From Lachnospiraceae bacterium (GTDB lineage Bacteria; Bacteroidota; Bacteroidia; Bacteroidales; Muribaculaceae), in assembly GCA_023663655.1 (NCBI GenBank), contig JAMPGZ010000012.1, positions 1 through 64,000 on the forward strand: a stretch of DNA of 64,000 nt, written 5' to 3'. The notes under the pieces were generated by a model, which was not told the origin of the DNA, made no database searches, and saw only the letters and a program-made list of their open reading frames with translations. The number at the start of each line of letters is the position of its first letter. Positions within the stretch are counted from its first letter, which is position 1. The translations under genes were made by a program, and so were the position numbers. Below, one piece after another: positions 39,620-49,563 of the stretch.

Positions 39620-40807
39620 ATGAAGCTATTACAAGCTAAATTGGACAAGTACCAGGAACCGCAAAAGGCTAAGGCTGCGGGTGTTTATCCTTATTTCCGC
39701 GCCATCTCAAGCGAACAAGATCCTGAGGTCATTATCAATGGGAAAAAAGTTCTTATGTTCGGATCCAACTGCTATACCGGATTGGTCAACCATCCAAAGG
39801 TAAAAGAAGCAGCGATAGCGGCTATTAAGAAATATGGTACCGGTTGTGCCGGATCACCCTTCCTCAACGGAACACTTGACATCCACAAAGAATTGGAAGC
39901 GCGCTTGGCTGCTTATGTTGGAAAAGAAGATGTGATGATTTACTCAACCGGTTTCGGAGTGAATCTCGGTGTGGTTTCAACACTCACAGGACGCGAAGAC
40001 TATATCCTTCTCGATGAACAGGATCATGCTTCAATCATAGAAGGTCGCCGTCTGTCGTTCTCTCAATATCTGAAATACAAGCACAATGACATGGAGTCAT
40101 TGGAAGCGCAGTTGAAGAAATGCGACCCCGACAAGGTTAAGTTAATCGCCACCGACACCGTATTCTCTATGGAAGGCGATGTGGCTAATATGCCTGAAAT
40201 CGTACGTCTCGCAAAAAAATACAATGCTACAGTGATGGCTGACGAAGCTCACGGTATAGGCGTATTTGGCAAAGGCGGACGTGGCGTATGCGACCATTTC
40301 GGAGTATCAAAGGACGTGGACTTGATCATGGGCACATTCAGCAAGTCATTCGCTTCTCTCGGAGGCTTCATCGCTACCGACAAAGAGATCACCAATTTCT
40401 TGCGTCACCACTCACGCTCCTATATTTTCACGGCATCCATCACCCCGGCGTCAACCGCTGCGGCAATGGCTGCTCTCGACATCATGGAGACCGAGCCTGA
40501 AATCCAGGAAAACCTTTGGGCTGTCACAAACTTTGCTCTTGATGGATTCCGCCAGATGGGATGCGAGATAGGTAATACTTCCACCCCGATCATTCCGCTT
40601 TACATCCGCGACAACTTCAAGACATTCAAAATAACCCACGAGCTGCAAGAAGAAGGCGTATTCGTAAATCCGGTTGTGTCACCTGCGGTTGCTCCCCACG
40701 ATACATTGATACGCTTCTCTCTCATGGCAACTCACACCAAAGAACAAGTGGTTGAAGGTCTCGAAAAAATCGAAAAAGTATTCCGTCAGAACGGCATCAT
40801 CAAATAA
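39620..40807 (+). CDS. spt: Serine palmitoyltransferase-like alpha-oxoamine synthase
   Basis: PLP enzyme, probably condensing serine with palmitoyl-CoA, the first step of bacterial sphingolipid synthesis. The 395-residue protein closely follows the Bacteroides SPT sequence I know: SNCYTGL, GCAGSPFLNGT, LDEQDHASIIEGRRLSFSQ, MADEAHG and the PLP lysine K242 in GTFSKSFASLGGF. The related 2-amino-3-ketobutyrate CoA ligase is the alternative, but the YKHNDMESLE region favours SPT. Single gene with its own promoter and terminator. Confidence 0.88.
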   Translation: MKLLQAKLDKYQEPQKAKAAGVYPYFRAISSEQDPEVIINGKKVLMFGSNCYTGLVNHPKVKEAAIAAIKKYGTGCAGSPFLNGTLDIHKELEARLAAYVGKEDVMIYSTGFGVNLGVVSTLTGREDYILLDEQDHASIIEGRRLSFSQYLKYKHNDMESLEAQLKKCDPDKVKLIATDTVFSMEGDVANMPEIVRLAKKYNATVMADEAHGIGVFGKGGRGVCDHFGVSKDVDLIMGTFSKSFASLGGFIATDKEITNFLRHHSRSYIFTASITPASTAAAMAALDIMETEPEIQENLWAVTNFALDGFRQMGCEIGNTSTPIIPLYIRDNFKTFKITHELQEEGVFVNPVVSPAVAPHDTLIRFSLMATHTKEQVVEGLEKIEKVFRQNGIIK

Positions 40808-40848
40808 AACCATTCTCTTCCCACTTAAGGAGAAAATAACTATATCCC

Positions 40849-40886
40849 GCAGGAGCTCCGCTTTTGGAGTTCCTGCTTCTTTTTTA
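40849..40886 (+). terminator. Terminator after spt
   Basis: An 11-bp stem with one G-U pair (40849-40859 with 40866-40876) is followed by TTCTTTTTT. Confidence 0.85.
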
Positions 40887-40987
40887 TGCGTCCTTCTATC
40901 GCCACTCTCGGTCAAGTGACATACCATGCACACAATGAACCTAATGCCATTGGAGCGTGTTATCATAGTCTAACTTCATAGAACAAG

Positions 40988-41764
40988 ATGAATATTGACA
41001 CATTATTTGACCTCTCGGGAAAAGTAGCTGTAGTAACCGGAGCAGGCGACGGAATCGGAAAAGGAGTATCGCTCATTCTCGCTGCAGCAAGAGCATCAGT
41101 CGTGGTAAGCGACCTTTCCTTAGAAAAAGCGGAAAAAACAGCGGAAGAAATAGCCTCAGCAGGAGGAAAAGCTGCAGCCATCGCCTGCAACGTACTCATC
41201 GCCGATGATTTGAATGCACTTATCGAATTTGCCGCATCTAAATATGGCACGGTAAACATTCTCGTGAACAACGCCGGACTCGGAGGCGGAGGGAAAGAAA
41301 ATCCATTCAAAATAGAACGCGACTACATCGAACGCATCTATTCTATAAACGTATTCGCTCCATGGCAACTCGCCAAGCTCGCTGCCCCCTATATGCGCCA
41401 ATCAGGCTACGGCAGCATCATAAACATCACCTCAATGAGCAGCATCAACAACTCACCCGATATGGCGGTGTACGCATCATCAAAAGCAGCTCTCAACCAC
41501 CTCGCAAGCAATCTTGCATACGATTACGGAGCATGGGGAATACGAATCAACAATGTGGGACCGGGAGCCACGAGAACCAATGCGCTTACATCTGTGCTCA
41601 CTCCCGAAATGGAAGCCAAAATGCTTGCCCACACCCCACTAAAACGCTTAGGCGAGGTTTCCGATATAGCTTCCGCAGTACTCTTCTTCGCATCCCCGCT
41701 GTCAAGCTGGATAAGCGGACAAACCCTAATGGTTAACGGTGGCGGCATACAGACATTAGATTAG
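40988..41764 (+). CDS. SDR oxidoreductase resembling 7-alpha-hydroxysteroid dehydrogenase
   Basis: A 258-residue short-chain dehydrogenase with the cofactor motif TGAGDGIG (17-24), Asp42 after the second strand (favours NAD), NNAG (94-97), and the catalytic triad Ser149, Tyr162, Lys166. Beyond these generic features, its start (LFDLSGKVAVVTGAGDGIGK), ITSMSS...YASSKAA and PEMEAKMLAHTPLKRLG, and its end (SGQTLMVNGGGIQ), follow E. coli HdhA as I remember it. That would mean oxidation of the 7-alpha-hydroxyl of bile acids. The substrate is inferred; another alcohol is possible. Confidence 0.8.
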   Translation: MNIDTLFDLSGKVAVVTGAGDGIGKGVSLILAAARASVVVSDLSLEKAEKTAEEIASAGGKAAAIACNVLIADDLNALIEFAASKYGTVNILVNNAGLGGGGKENPFKIERDYIERIYSINVFAPWQLAKLAAPYMRQSGYGSIINITSMSSINNSPDMAVYASSKAALNHLASNLAYDYGAWGIRINNVGPGATRTNALTSVLTPEMEAKMLAHTPLKRLGEVSDIASAVLFFASPLSSWISGQTLMVNGGGIQTLD

Positions 41765-41847
41765 CCACCATTCCATCCCATTATAAAACAAACAAGCTCA
41801 CACCCCAAATAGGATATGAGCTTGCTTTTATTTTATGCCTGTTTTAT

Positions 41848-43113
41848 TTATTCAGCATATTTCTTTACAATGATGCTCGCATTGTGACCGCCGAATCCAA
41901 ATGTATTGGAAAGAGCTGCATTCACTGTGCGTTTTTGAGCCTTGTCAAATGTAAAGTTCAAGTTATAGTCAATTTCTTCATCCATATCCTCCGGATCATG
42001 ATTGATGGTAGGAGGCACGATGTCCTCTTGAACCGATTTCACACAGAAAAGAGCTTCAAGAGCACCGGTTGCGCCAAGAAGGTGGCCGGTCATTGACTTG
42101 GTTGAACTGATGTTCAAATCATAAGCGTGATCGCCAAACACTTCCTTGATTGCCTTAACCTCTGAAAGGTCGCCAACCGGAGTTGAAGTACCGTGAGCGT
42201 TCACATAATCGATATCCTCGGGCTTCATTCCTGCATCCTCAAGCGCATTTTTCATCACAAGCTTAGCGCCCAAACCTTCGGGATGGGTAGCGGTCAAGTG
42301 ATAAGCATCAGCCGACATACCTCCGCCGACAACTTCAGCGTAGATTTTCGCGCCACGTGCTTTTGCGTGCTCAAGTTCCTCAAGCACTAATACTGCCGAT
42401 CCCTCACCCATCACAAATCCGTCGCGAGATTTGCTGAACGGACGCGATGCTGTTTCGGGGCTGTCGTTGCGTGTAGAAAGAGCGTGCATTGAGTTGAAAC
42501 CGCCAACTCCGGCTGGGAAGATGGCAGCTTCGGCTCCTCCGGTCACGATAGCGTCAGCCTTACCTAAACGGATAAGGTTAAATGCGTCGATCAATGCGTT
42601 GGTAGATGATGCACAAGCTGAAACGACACCAAAGTTAGGTCCATGGTAGCCATATTTCATTGACACATGACCCGATGCGATATCAGCAATCATCTTAGGA
42701 ATGAAGAAAGGATTGTATTTTGGCCCTGATTCTGCGTGCATTGCATAGTAACCGGCTTCCTCCTCAAAGGTATGAAGTCCACCGATACCGGCTGCGATTA
42801 CAACGCCAACACGATTCTTATCGAGGTTCTCGTCTTCTTCAAGTTTTGCATCGGCTACAGCCTGATCGGCTGCGTCAAGAGCATATTGTGCATAAAGATC
42901 GAGCTGACGGAGCTTCTTGCGGTCTCCTATCTTCTCAGGATTGAATCCCTTTACCTCACAAGCAAATTGTGTCTTGAATTTAGAGGCATCAAAATGTGTA
43001 ATAGGAGCAGCGCCGCTGACTCCGTCCAAGGCATTTTTCCATGTAGTGTCTACATCATTGCCTATAGGAGTGATGGCGCCGAGACCTGTTACAACTACTC
43101 TCTTTAATTCCAT
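41848..43113 (-). CDS. fabF: 3-oxoacyl-ACP synthase II
   Basis: Elongating condensing enzyme of fatty-acid synthesis. The 421-residue protein has the Cys-His-His triad: VSACASS (Cys167), NAHGTSTPVGD and KSMTGHLLGATG. It starts 28 bases after acpP ends on the same strand; acpP-fabF is a conserved pair. Confidence 0.97.
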   Translation of the reverse strand: MELKRVVVTGLGAITPIGNDVDTTWKNALDGVSGAAPITHFDASKFKTQFACEVKGFNPEKIGDRKKLRQLDLYAQYALDAADQAVADAKLEEDENLDKNRVGVVIAAGIGGLHTFEEEAGYYAMHAESGPKYNPFFIPKMIADIASGHVSMKYGYHGPNFGVVSACASSTNALIDAFNLIRLGKADAIVTGGAEAAIFPAGVGGFNSMHALSTRNDSPETASRPFSKSRDGFVMGEGSAVLVLEELEHAKARGAKIYAEVVGGGMSADAYHLTATHPEGLGAKLVMKNALEDAGMKPEDIDYVNAHGTSTPVGDLSEVKAIKEVFGDHAYDLNISSTKSMTGHLLGATGALEALFCVKSVQEDIVPPTINHDPEDMDEEIDYNLNFTFDKAQKRTVNAALSNTFGFGGHNASIIVKKYAE

Positions 43114-43141
43114 TTAAATAAGAATAATCGGAAATTTGAAC

Positions 43142-43378
43142 TTAGGCTTTAGCAGCTTCAATATAAGCTACTGCATCTTTAACTGTAGTGATGCCTTCTG
43201 CCTTATCATCGGGAATAGTGATATCGAATTCTTTCTCGAATTCCATGATAAGCTCTACGGTATCAAGGCTATCTGCACCAAGATCCTTGGTGAATTCTGC
43301 TGCGTCGGTTACTTCGTTTTCATCAACATTGAGCTTGTCGGCAATAATAGCCTTTACTCGAGATGCAATTTCTGACAT
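43142..43378 (-). CDS. acpP: Acyl carrier protein
   Basis: A 78-residue acidic carrier for growing fatty acids. The phosphopantetheine attachment serine is Ser37 in [12 protein letters not shown]. First gene of the acpP-fabF pair. A TTACTTTGC string about 45 bases upstream may be its -7 box. Confidence 0.97.
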   Translation of the reverse strand: MSEIASRVKAIIADKLNVDENEVTDAAEFTKDLGADSLDTVELIMEFEKEFDITIPDDKAEGITTVKDAVAYIEAAKA

Positions 43379-43673
43379 AATTTAAAGGTATTAATTAATA
43401 ATAATGATTATCAAATTTTGGTGCAAAGTAAGCACTTTTATCCGAAATATTAAAACTTTTCAGTAGCAAATATTCGTTTTTTAGCCAAAACAAGACGTTT
43501 TGTCGTTTTTTTTATCCCTTTACTCCGATTTTATCCATGTTTTTCTTCTATTTCAAGCAATAATGGCTCATCAATTCTGCACTAAAAACCACCGGAAGGC
43601 ACATTTTTTTCCACAATTCTCTAACTTTATGCCCTCCTGAAGCGTTATCCGTAAGAAGTACTAAAAATTAGTC

Positions 43674-44558
43674 ATGTTTATGAGATTCAATTATGCACCG
43701 CTCCTTGTGACAGGAGCCCTGGCTGCCGGAAGCATTATATGCAGTATCGCCTGCAGCAGTCCCACATCAGAAAACAACAGTCCGGTAAATCCGGCTATTG
43801 TCAACTTTGAAGTAAATCAGACAGTAAAGTCCCTAACTAAAAATTATCTGTGTGAAGGCGAGGATGCCGTATTCGCCGACTCCCTGAAAATCTACAGCAC
43901 CGTACAGCTATCAGTAGAATGGCCCAATGAATTAGGCAATAAAAACATTCGCACTCTTCAGGACTCATTGATTAAAAGCATATCCCCCGACTCCACCATC
44001 AGAGGCATAGATGCAGCGTTGACAGCTTCTGCCGACCGTCCAGAGGGCATCGACACCTATAAAATGTCACCGGTCGACAGCATTCCGCAATCAGTGCCAT
44101 CTATGGTTTATACCAAGATGACCTCGGCATCAGTATTGTCATTCAACACCGACTATATCGTATATAAAGTAAGCAATTACGTTTATTCAGGAGGCGCCCA
44201 TGGCATAACTGAATCCCATTACATCAACTATGACCTGAACAATGGGCAGGCTATAAATTTCGACAACGCTTTCATCCCGAACTTTGAAAGCAAATTGCTT
44301 GACGCCATAAAAAGCTCATTGATGGAACAATACTCCGTATCCACCATCGCAGAGCTTCAGGAAAGAGGCATCTTCACCGATCAGCTGTTTGTGACCCACA
44401 ACATCTATCTCGACGGATATGATGTGGTGTTCCACTACAATCCCTACGACATCGGTCCGTATGTATTGGGCAATATCGACGTAAGAGTGCCTTATTACAC
44501 AATTCAGGAGCTGCTCACGCCCAATGTGAAACAACTCCTGTCAAAAGCTTCGATTTAG
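43674..44558 (+). CDS. DUF3298-type lipoprotein (RsiV-like C-terminus)
   Basis: A 294-residue exported lipoprotein (lipobox near CSIAC, Cys27). It has a DUF4163/DUF3298 layout: an early beta-rich part, then VYSGGAHGITESHYINYDLNNG (trimmed: key residues GGAHG near 172-176), and an aromatic C-terminal sheet (DVVFHYNPYDIGPYVLG). This fold is shared with RsiV anti-sigma factors and lysozyme-binding proteins, but no anti-sigma segment is present. Its stop overlaps the end of convergent truA by four bases. Confidence 0.78.
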   Translation: MFMRFNYAPLLVTGALAAGSIICSIACSSPTSENNSPVNPAIVNFEVNQTVKSLTKNYLCEGEDAVFADSLKIYSTVQLSVEWPNELGNKNIRTLQDSLIKSISPDSTIRGIDAALTASADRPEGIDTYKMSPVDSIPQSVPSMVYTKMTSASVLSFNTDYIVYKVSNYVYSGGAHGITESHYINYDLNNGQAINFDNAFIPNFESKLLDAIKSSLMEQYSVSTIAELQERGIFTDQLFVTHNIYLDGYDVVFHYNPYDIGPYVLGNIDVRVPYYTIQELLTPNVKQLLSKASI

Positions 44559-45325
44559 CGGTCAGAGGATATCCGCTCGTAATCATAGGGATAACGCACG
44601 TCCCATAGAAACAGCGGATGTGGGGGCATCGAGGTCCCGGCGGCACAACGATTCTTTGCCGCCACAACATCGCGGAACTCCTCCACACTCATTTTCCCGC
44701 GTCCCACTTCGACAAGAGTGCCAACCACGGCACGAACCATATTCCGAAGAAAACGGTCGGCTGAGATGACAAATCGATGCCTGCCGTTTTCTATTTCCTC
44801 CCATCTCGCCTCAGTCACTTTACAGATATTGGTTTTGACATCGGTGTGCAGCTTTGCAAAGGAAGTAAAATCAGAAGTCTCCGTGAGTATGCGACCGCAC
44901 TCATTCATCAATTCAAAATCAAGCCCGTTCTGCGGCTCTTGCCAACTGAATGCCGAGAGAAACGGCGATTTACCCGAATGCGTATAATAATGATAAGTGC
45001 GCGACACGGCGTCGAACCGCGCATGGGCATCATCATGCACCCTCCACATCCCCTCAATAGCAATGTCAGGACCACACAACGCATTCAATCCGGCTATGGA
45101 TCGGTCGCTCACATTCACATCGTCAGCCAAATCAAGGTGTGCCACCATCATCCGGGCATTCACTCCGGTATCAGTGCGTCCGGCGCCGGTTATCTTGACC
45201 GGAACACGAAACACTCTGCTTGCCGCCGCCTCTATCGACGACTGCACACTCTCAGCATTAGGCTGAGACTGCCATCCATGGAATTTCGCTCCATTGTATG
45301 ACAGCCTCATAAAATATCTGCTCAT
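44555..45325 (-). CDS. truA: tRNA pseudouridine synthase A
   Basis: Makes pseudouridine at positions 38-40 of tRNA anticodon arms. The 256-residue protein has the catalytic Asp52 in GAGRTDTGV and the usual N-terminal RLSYNGAKFHGWQ. I start at the ATG at 45325; the longest frame would run 29 bases into speA. It begins 17 bases after speA on the same strand and overlaps the convergent DUF3298 gene by four bases. Confidence 0.95.
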   Translation of the reverse strand: MSRYFMRLSYNGAKFHGWQSQPNAESVQSSIEAAASRVFRVPVKITGAGRTDTGVNARMMVAHLDLADDVNVSDRSIAGLNALCGPDIAIEGMWRVHDDAHARFDAVSRTYHYYTHSGKSPFLSAFSWQEPQNGLDFELMNECGRILTETSDFTSFAKLHTDVKTNICKVTEARWEEIENGRHRFVISADRFLRNMVRAVVGTLVEVGRGKMSVEEFRDVVAAKNRCAAGTSMPPHPLFLWDVRYPYDYERISSDR

Positions 45326-45341
45326 ATAGTGCCTGCGGTTA

Positions 45342-47243
45342 TCAGTCAGTTTCAAGATAAGTGTAGCCATAAAGTCCCGAGCGGTAATTGCTCAAGAACT
45401 CTCTGCCCTCCTCGGGAGTTATCTTGCCCGCCTTCATCGATGAAGTGACCCAGGTCTCCACATTACGCACAAGACGCTTCGGATTGTACTGCACATAGTC
45501 AAGCACCTCGTCTACTGTCTCGCCATATATGATCTGATCTATCTCATAACGGTCCTTATAGACATTTATATGCACGGCATTCGTGTCGCCAAACAGATTG
45601 TGCATATCTCCCAAAATCTCCTGATAAGCGCCCACAAGGAACACTCCTATATAATAAGGTGAATCCTTCTCCTTTATCTGATGTACAGGCAGAGAATTGG
45701 AAGTGCCGTGATTGGAGATATAGTTGGTGATTTTTCCATCGGAATCGCAAGTTATATCCTGGATAGTTGCCGTGCGGGTAGGCTTCTCGTCAAGACGCGC
45801 TATCGGCATGATAGGAAACACCTGGTCTATAGCCCATGAGTCAGGCAATGACTGGAACAACGAGAAGTTGCAGAAATACTTGTCGGGAAGCATCTTTGCA
45901 ATTTTGCGCAACTCTTCAGGAGCATGCTTCATTGACGACGCGATCTCACCCACTTCTCTGGCTATCGACCAGAAAAGTTTCTCAATCTGAGAGCGGGTGC
46001 GCAGATCAAGCATTCCGAGGCTGAACAGGTCAAGAGCCTCCTCCCTTATCTGAAGGGCATCGTGCCAACTCTCAAAAAGACGAGGCTGGCTCAACTTGTC
46101 CCAGATGTCATAGAGTTCACGGGCAAGCTCATGATCCTCTTTCGACACCTCCTCCTTATCATTCCATTCCGGAAGGGAAGTCGTGGCAAGAACCTGAAAA
46201 ATTAGTATGGAGTGGTGAGCCGTGAGCGAACGCCCGCTCTCGGTGATGATATTGGGTTGCTTCAAGCCATTCTTCACGCAAGCGTCAACCAATGCCGAAA
46301 TAGAGTCATTGGCATACTCCTGAATCGAATAGTTCATCGAACTTTCACTTGAAGAACTTCTCGTTCCGTCATAGTCCACTCCTAAACCACCGCCTATATC
46401 GATATATTCGATGTCAAAACCCATCTTGCATAGCTGCACATAAAATTGCGTAGCCTCTCTCAATGCGTTCTTGATGCGGCGTATCTTGGTTATCTGGCTG
46501 CCGATATGGAAATGTATCAGCTTCAGGCAATCGCCCATGTGATTCTTCTCAAGAAAATCAAGAGCTTTGAGCAGCTCACTCGAGTTCAAGCCGAACTTCG
46601 ACTGGTCGCCACCCGACTCTTCCCATTTTCCTGAACCGGAACTTGAGAGCTTGATGCGTATGCCTATGTTCGGACGTATGCCAAGACGCTTTGCCACTTC
46701 GGCGATAAGCACAAGCTCATTATGCTTTTCTACTACTATATATATACGTCGTCCCATCTTCTGAGCCATCAGAGCGAGCTCGACATAATCCTTATCCTTA
46801 TAACCGTTGCAGATGATCAACGCGTTTTCGGCTATATTGGTCGCAAGCACAGCATGAAGCTCAGGTTTAGACCCGGCTTCAAGACCTATATTGAATTTCT
46901 TGCCGTGGCTCACGATCTCCTCGACCACCTGGCGAATCTGATTGACTTTTATAGGATAAATAATGAAATTCTGCGCTTGGTAATCATATTCCTGCGCAGC
47001 CTGCTTAAAGCAACGCGAAATTTTCTCTACCCTATTGTCAAGAATATCGGGAAAGCGTAGCAACACCGGAGCCTCAACATCTCTCACCTGAAGCTCGTCG
47101 ATCACATCCTTCAAGTCAACTGATGCATAGCCCTCGCGAGGAGTCACTGACACATGACCCTTCTCGTTGATGGAGAAATACTTAAGACCCCACCCGTTGA
47201 TATTGTACAGTTCGGCACTGTCCTCGATACGCCATTTTCTCAT
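45342..47243 (-). CDS. speA: Biosynthetic arginine decarboxylase
   Basis: Decarboxylates arginine to agmatine, the entry to putrescine/spermidine synthesis in many Bacteroidota. The 633-residue length and PLP lysine K99 in YPIKVNQ fit the alanine-racemase-fold SpeA. The HIGSQI motif and GGGLGVDYDG follow. It has its own promoter and probably reads into truA. Confidence 0.96.
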   Translation of the reverse strand: MRKWRIEDSAELYNINGWGLKYFSINEKGHVSVTPREGYASVDLKDVIDELQVRDVEAPVLLRFPDILDNRVEKISRCFKQAAQEYDYQAQNFIIYPIKVNQIRQVVEEIVSHGKKFNIGLEAGSKPELHAVLATNIAENALIICNGYKDKDYVELALMAQKMGRRIYIVVEKHNELVLIAEVAKRLGIRPNIGIRIKLSSSGSGKWEESGGDQSKFGLNSSELLKALDFLEKNHMGDCLKLIHFHIGSQITKIRRIKNALREATQFYVQLCKMGFDIEYIDIGGGLGVDYDGTRSSSSESSMNYSIQEYANDSISALVDACVKNGLKQPNIITESGRSLTAHHSILIFQVLATTSLPEWNDKEEVSKEDHELARELYDIWDKLSQPRLFESWHDALQIREEALDLFSLGMLDLRTRSQIEKLFWSIAREVGEIASSMKHAPEELRKIAKMLPDKYFCNFSLFQSLPDSWAIDQVFPIMPIARLDEKPTRTATIQDITCDSDGKITNYISNHGTSNSLPVHQIKEKDSPYYIGVFLVGAYQEILGDMHNLFGDTNAVHINVYKDRYEIDQIIYGETVDEVLDYVQYNPKRLVRNVETWVTSSMKAGKITPEEGREFLSNYRSGLYGYTYLETD

Positions 47244-47287
47244 CGGCTAATCAATCTTTAAAAATGAATATAAAAATAATTAAAATA

Positions 47288-47318
47288 CAAAGATAGTCAC
47301 TTTACACCAACTTTGAAA
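47288..47318 (-). promoter_or_regulatory. Probable promoter of speA
   Basis: On the minus strand, TTTC (47315-47318), 19 bases, then TATCTTTG (47288-47295), about 45 bases before the speA ATG. Confidence 0.55.
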
Positions 47319-47370
47319 CAATTATCCCCAACATTTCACCACATCCTCCAAAATAACCCCCTCCCACACC

Positions 47371-47406
47371 CTAACGACCCTAATGACTTTAATGACTTTA
47401 AAGCCC
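47371..47406. repeat. Four imperfect 9-base tandem units
   Basis: CTAACGACC, CTAATGACT, TTAATGACT, TTAAAGCCC follow one another between the speA promoter and the gdhA terminator. Confidence 0.5.
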
Positions 47407-47407
47407 C

Positions 47408-47447
47408 TAAAAAAAGAGAGGCCGCCCAACCATCATTGAGCAGCCTC
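47408..47447 (-). terminator. Terminator after gdhA
   Basis: A 12-bp stem with two G-U pairs (47418-47429 with 47436-47447) has a six-base loop and is followed on the minus strand by TCTTTTTTT. Confidence 0.88.
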
Positions 47448-47480
47448 GATATTAAAATGGACACTGTGAATAGTCAATCA

Positions 47481-48818
47481 CTACATGATGCCTTGCTCCA
47501 TCATGGCATGAGCCACCTTCATGAATCCGGCGATATTGGCGCCCTTCATGTAATTGATGTAGCCGTCAGGCTCTGTGCCATACTTCACACACTGCTCGTG
47601 GATATCATCCATGATAGTATGGAGCTTCTGATCCACCTCCTCGGCACTCCACTGCAAGTGCATTGCATTCTGGCTCATTTCAAGGCCCGATGTGGCGACA
47701 CCGCCGGCATTCACAGCCTTGCCGGGAGCATAGATAGTGCGTGTCTCGATGAAATGGTCGATTGCCTCGGGAGTACATCCCATGTTCGACACCTCGGCTA
47801 CAAGCTCAACATTGTTGTCGACAAGCATCTTGGCATCTTCACCGGCAAGCTCATTCTGAGTGGCACACGGAAGAGCGATGTCAACCTTCTGCTCCCACGG
47901 CTTGCGTCCGGGGAAGAATGTTGTGTTAGGATATTTTTCAGCGTATGGCTCAACGATATCGTTGCCCGAAGCTCTCAGCTCAAGCATATAGTCTATCTTG
48001 TCGCCTGAGATTCCGTCGGGATCATAGATATATCCGTCAGGTCCCGAGATTGTCACCACTTTAGCGCCAAGTTCAGTAGCCTTAAGGGTCGCGCCCCATG
48101 CAACATTGCCGAATCCTGACACGGCAACAGTCTTGCCTTTGATCGATTCTCCCTTGCGGGCAAGCATATCATTCACAAAATATATCGCGCCGAAACCGGT
48201 AGCCTCAGGACGTATGCGTGAACCACCGAAATCAAGTCCCTTGCCGGTGAATGTGCCGGTGCATTCGTCCACGAGCTTCTTGTACATTCCATACATATAG
48301 CCCACTTCACGGCCGCCCACGCCTATATCACCTGCGGGCACATCGCGGTCAGGTCCGAGGTTCTTCCACAATCCGAGGATAAACGCCTGGCAGAAACGCA
48401 TGATCTCTCTATCGCTCTTGCCGCGTGGCGAGAAATCCGATCCTCCCTTGGCGCCACCCATAGGCAGCGTGGTGAGGGCATTCTTGAATGTCTGCTCAAA
48501 GCCGAGGAACTTAAGGATCGACAGGTTAACCGATGCATGGAAGCGGATACCACCCTTATACGGACCAATGGCATTATTGAATTGAACGCGGTAGCCGATA
48601 TTAGTCTGAACATCCCCCTTGTCATCAATCCAGGTGACGCGGAATGTCACGATACGGTCTGGCTCAACCATGCGCTCGATTATACGGGCTTTCTCAAATT
48701 CCGGATGCTTGTTATAAACATCGCCGACTGAAAGTAAAACTTCTCTTACTGCCTGAAGATATTCCTTTTCTCCAGGGTGTTTTGCCTCAAGGGCACTCAT
48801 GATATTATTAATATCCAT
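47481..48818 (-). CDS. gdhA: NADP-specific glutamate dehydrogenase
   Basis: Joins ammonia to 2-oxoglutarate to make glutamate. The 445-residue hexameric type has GGIRFH, the catalytic lysine region PMGGAKGGSDFSPRGKS, PAGDIGVGGREVGYM and the cofactor fold SGFGNVAWG. I chose the ATG at 48818 (MDINNIMSALE), where the family starts; an ATG 11 codons upstream also exists. A TATTTTTG box lies about 30 bases upstream (48849-48856, minus strand). Confidence 0.97.
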   Translation of the reverse strand: MDINNIMSALEAKHPGEKEYLQAVREVLLSVGDVYNKHPEFEKARIIERMVEPDRIVTFRVTWIDDKGDVQTNIGYRVQFNNAIGPYKGGIRFHASVNLSILKFLGFEQTFKNALTTLPMGGAKGGSDFSPRGKSDREIMRFCQAFILGLWKNLGPDRDVPAGDIGVGGREVGYMYGMYKKLVDECTGTFTGKGLDFGGSRIRPEATGFGAIYFVNDMLARKGESIKGKTVAVSGFGNVAWGATLKATELGAKVVTISGPDGYIYDPDGISGDKIDYMLELRASGNDIVEPYAEKYPNTTFFPGRKPWEQKVDIALPCATQNELAGEDAKMLVDNNVELVAEVSNMGCTPEAIDHFIETRTIYAPGKAVNAGGVATSGLEMSQNAMHLQWSAEEVDQKLHTIMDDIHEQCVKYGTEPDGYINYMKGANIAGFMKVAHAMMEQGIM

Positions 48819-48956
48819 AGCTTGTATAGATTTATGAATTGAGATATGCAAAAATAAAAATATAATTTTAAATAACGAACATTAAAGGCATATTTTTTCG
48901 CCTTATCTTAAAAAAATATTTCTCTGCCCATTTAGCAAACTGCCACCAACCGGCAT

Positions 48957-48996
48957 ATAAAAAGAGCGAAAACAGGTAAGTCTCACCCATTTTCGC
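48957..48996 (-). terminator. Terminator after the Spy-like protein gene
   Basis: GCGAAAA/TTTTCGC (48966-48972 with 48990-48996), with additional internal pairing, is followed on the minus strand by TCTTTTTAT. Confidence 0.7.
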
Positions 48997-49017
48997 CCAT
49001 ATTTAGAATGAAACAGA

Positions 49018-49563
49018 TTACTTCTTGTCATGACGGACATTTCCGTGACGCGATCCGTCACGCCTAATGTCGCCATGATGTTTCGAGCGGTCGCCCTTCG
49101 TGATTTTAGCCTTGTCGGAACCGCAGCAACCGGGAGCCACGCCGTTGCCCTGAGGCTGAGAAACCGCGATGTTTTCAAGGAAGATCACATACTGGTCAGG
49201 ACCGATGATATCACGCACCTGATGCAGATATTCAACCTTGTCGGCACGGCGAGCCGAGTCGCATGCCTGACGCGATTTCGGACACTGGTCTTTAGCCGCA
49301 GCCCTCTTCTCGGCACGTTGCTTATTAAGCTGCTCTATCTTTGCCTGCTGTTCAGGAGTTATAGTGGTACCGATAAACGGATGAAAATTCGGCAACACTC
49401 CCCCCGGAGGAACAACGCTCTTTCCGTCAGCCTTGCCCGCAGGACATACAGCCGTTTCCTGACATTTGCCGCAAGATGCATTGTTCTGAGGGGTCTGAGC
49501 CGATGCACTGAACGCAAGCATCGACACACCTAAACATATCGCTGTAAAAATCTTCTTTTTCAT
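49018..49563 (-). CDS. Exported Spy/CpxP-like periplasmic protein
   Basis: A 181-residue protein with a signal peptide (1-23, ending FSASA). The mature part has TPEQQAKIEQLNKQRAEKR (about 79-97), the LTxxQ-type helix seen in Spy/CpxP metal- or stress-related proteins. Paired cysteines (CGKC, C, CCG) and a His/Arg-rich tail (KHHGD to RHGNVRHDKK) suggest metal binding. Not a firm family assignment. Start chosen at the ATG at 49563, 18 codons into the longest frame. Confidence 0.6.
   Translation of the reverse strand: MKKKIFTAICLGVSMLAFSASAQTPQNNASCGKCQETAVCPAGKADGKSVVPPGGVLPNFHPFIGTTITPEQQAKIEQLNKQRAEKRAAAKDQCPKSRQACDSARRADKVEYLHQVRDIIGPDQYVIFLENIAVSQPQGNGVAPGCCGSDKAKITKGDRSKHHGDIRRDGSRHGNVRHDKK

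Noticed and set aside
47313-48008. Open frame of 231 codons opposite gdhA
   Set aside because: It is antisense to the clearly conserved gdhA coding sequence and crosses that gene's terminator and a tandem repeat.
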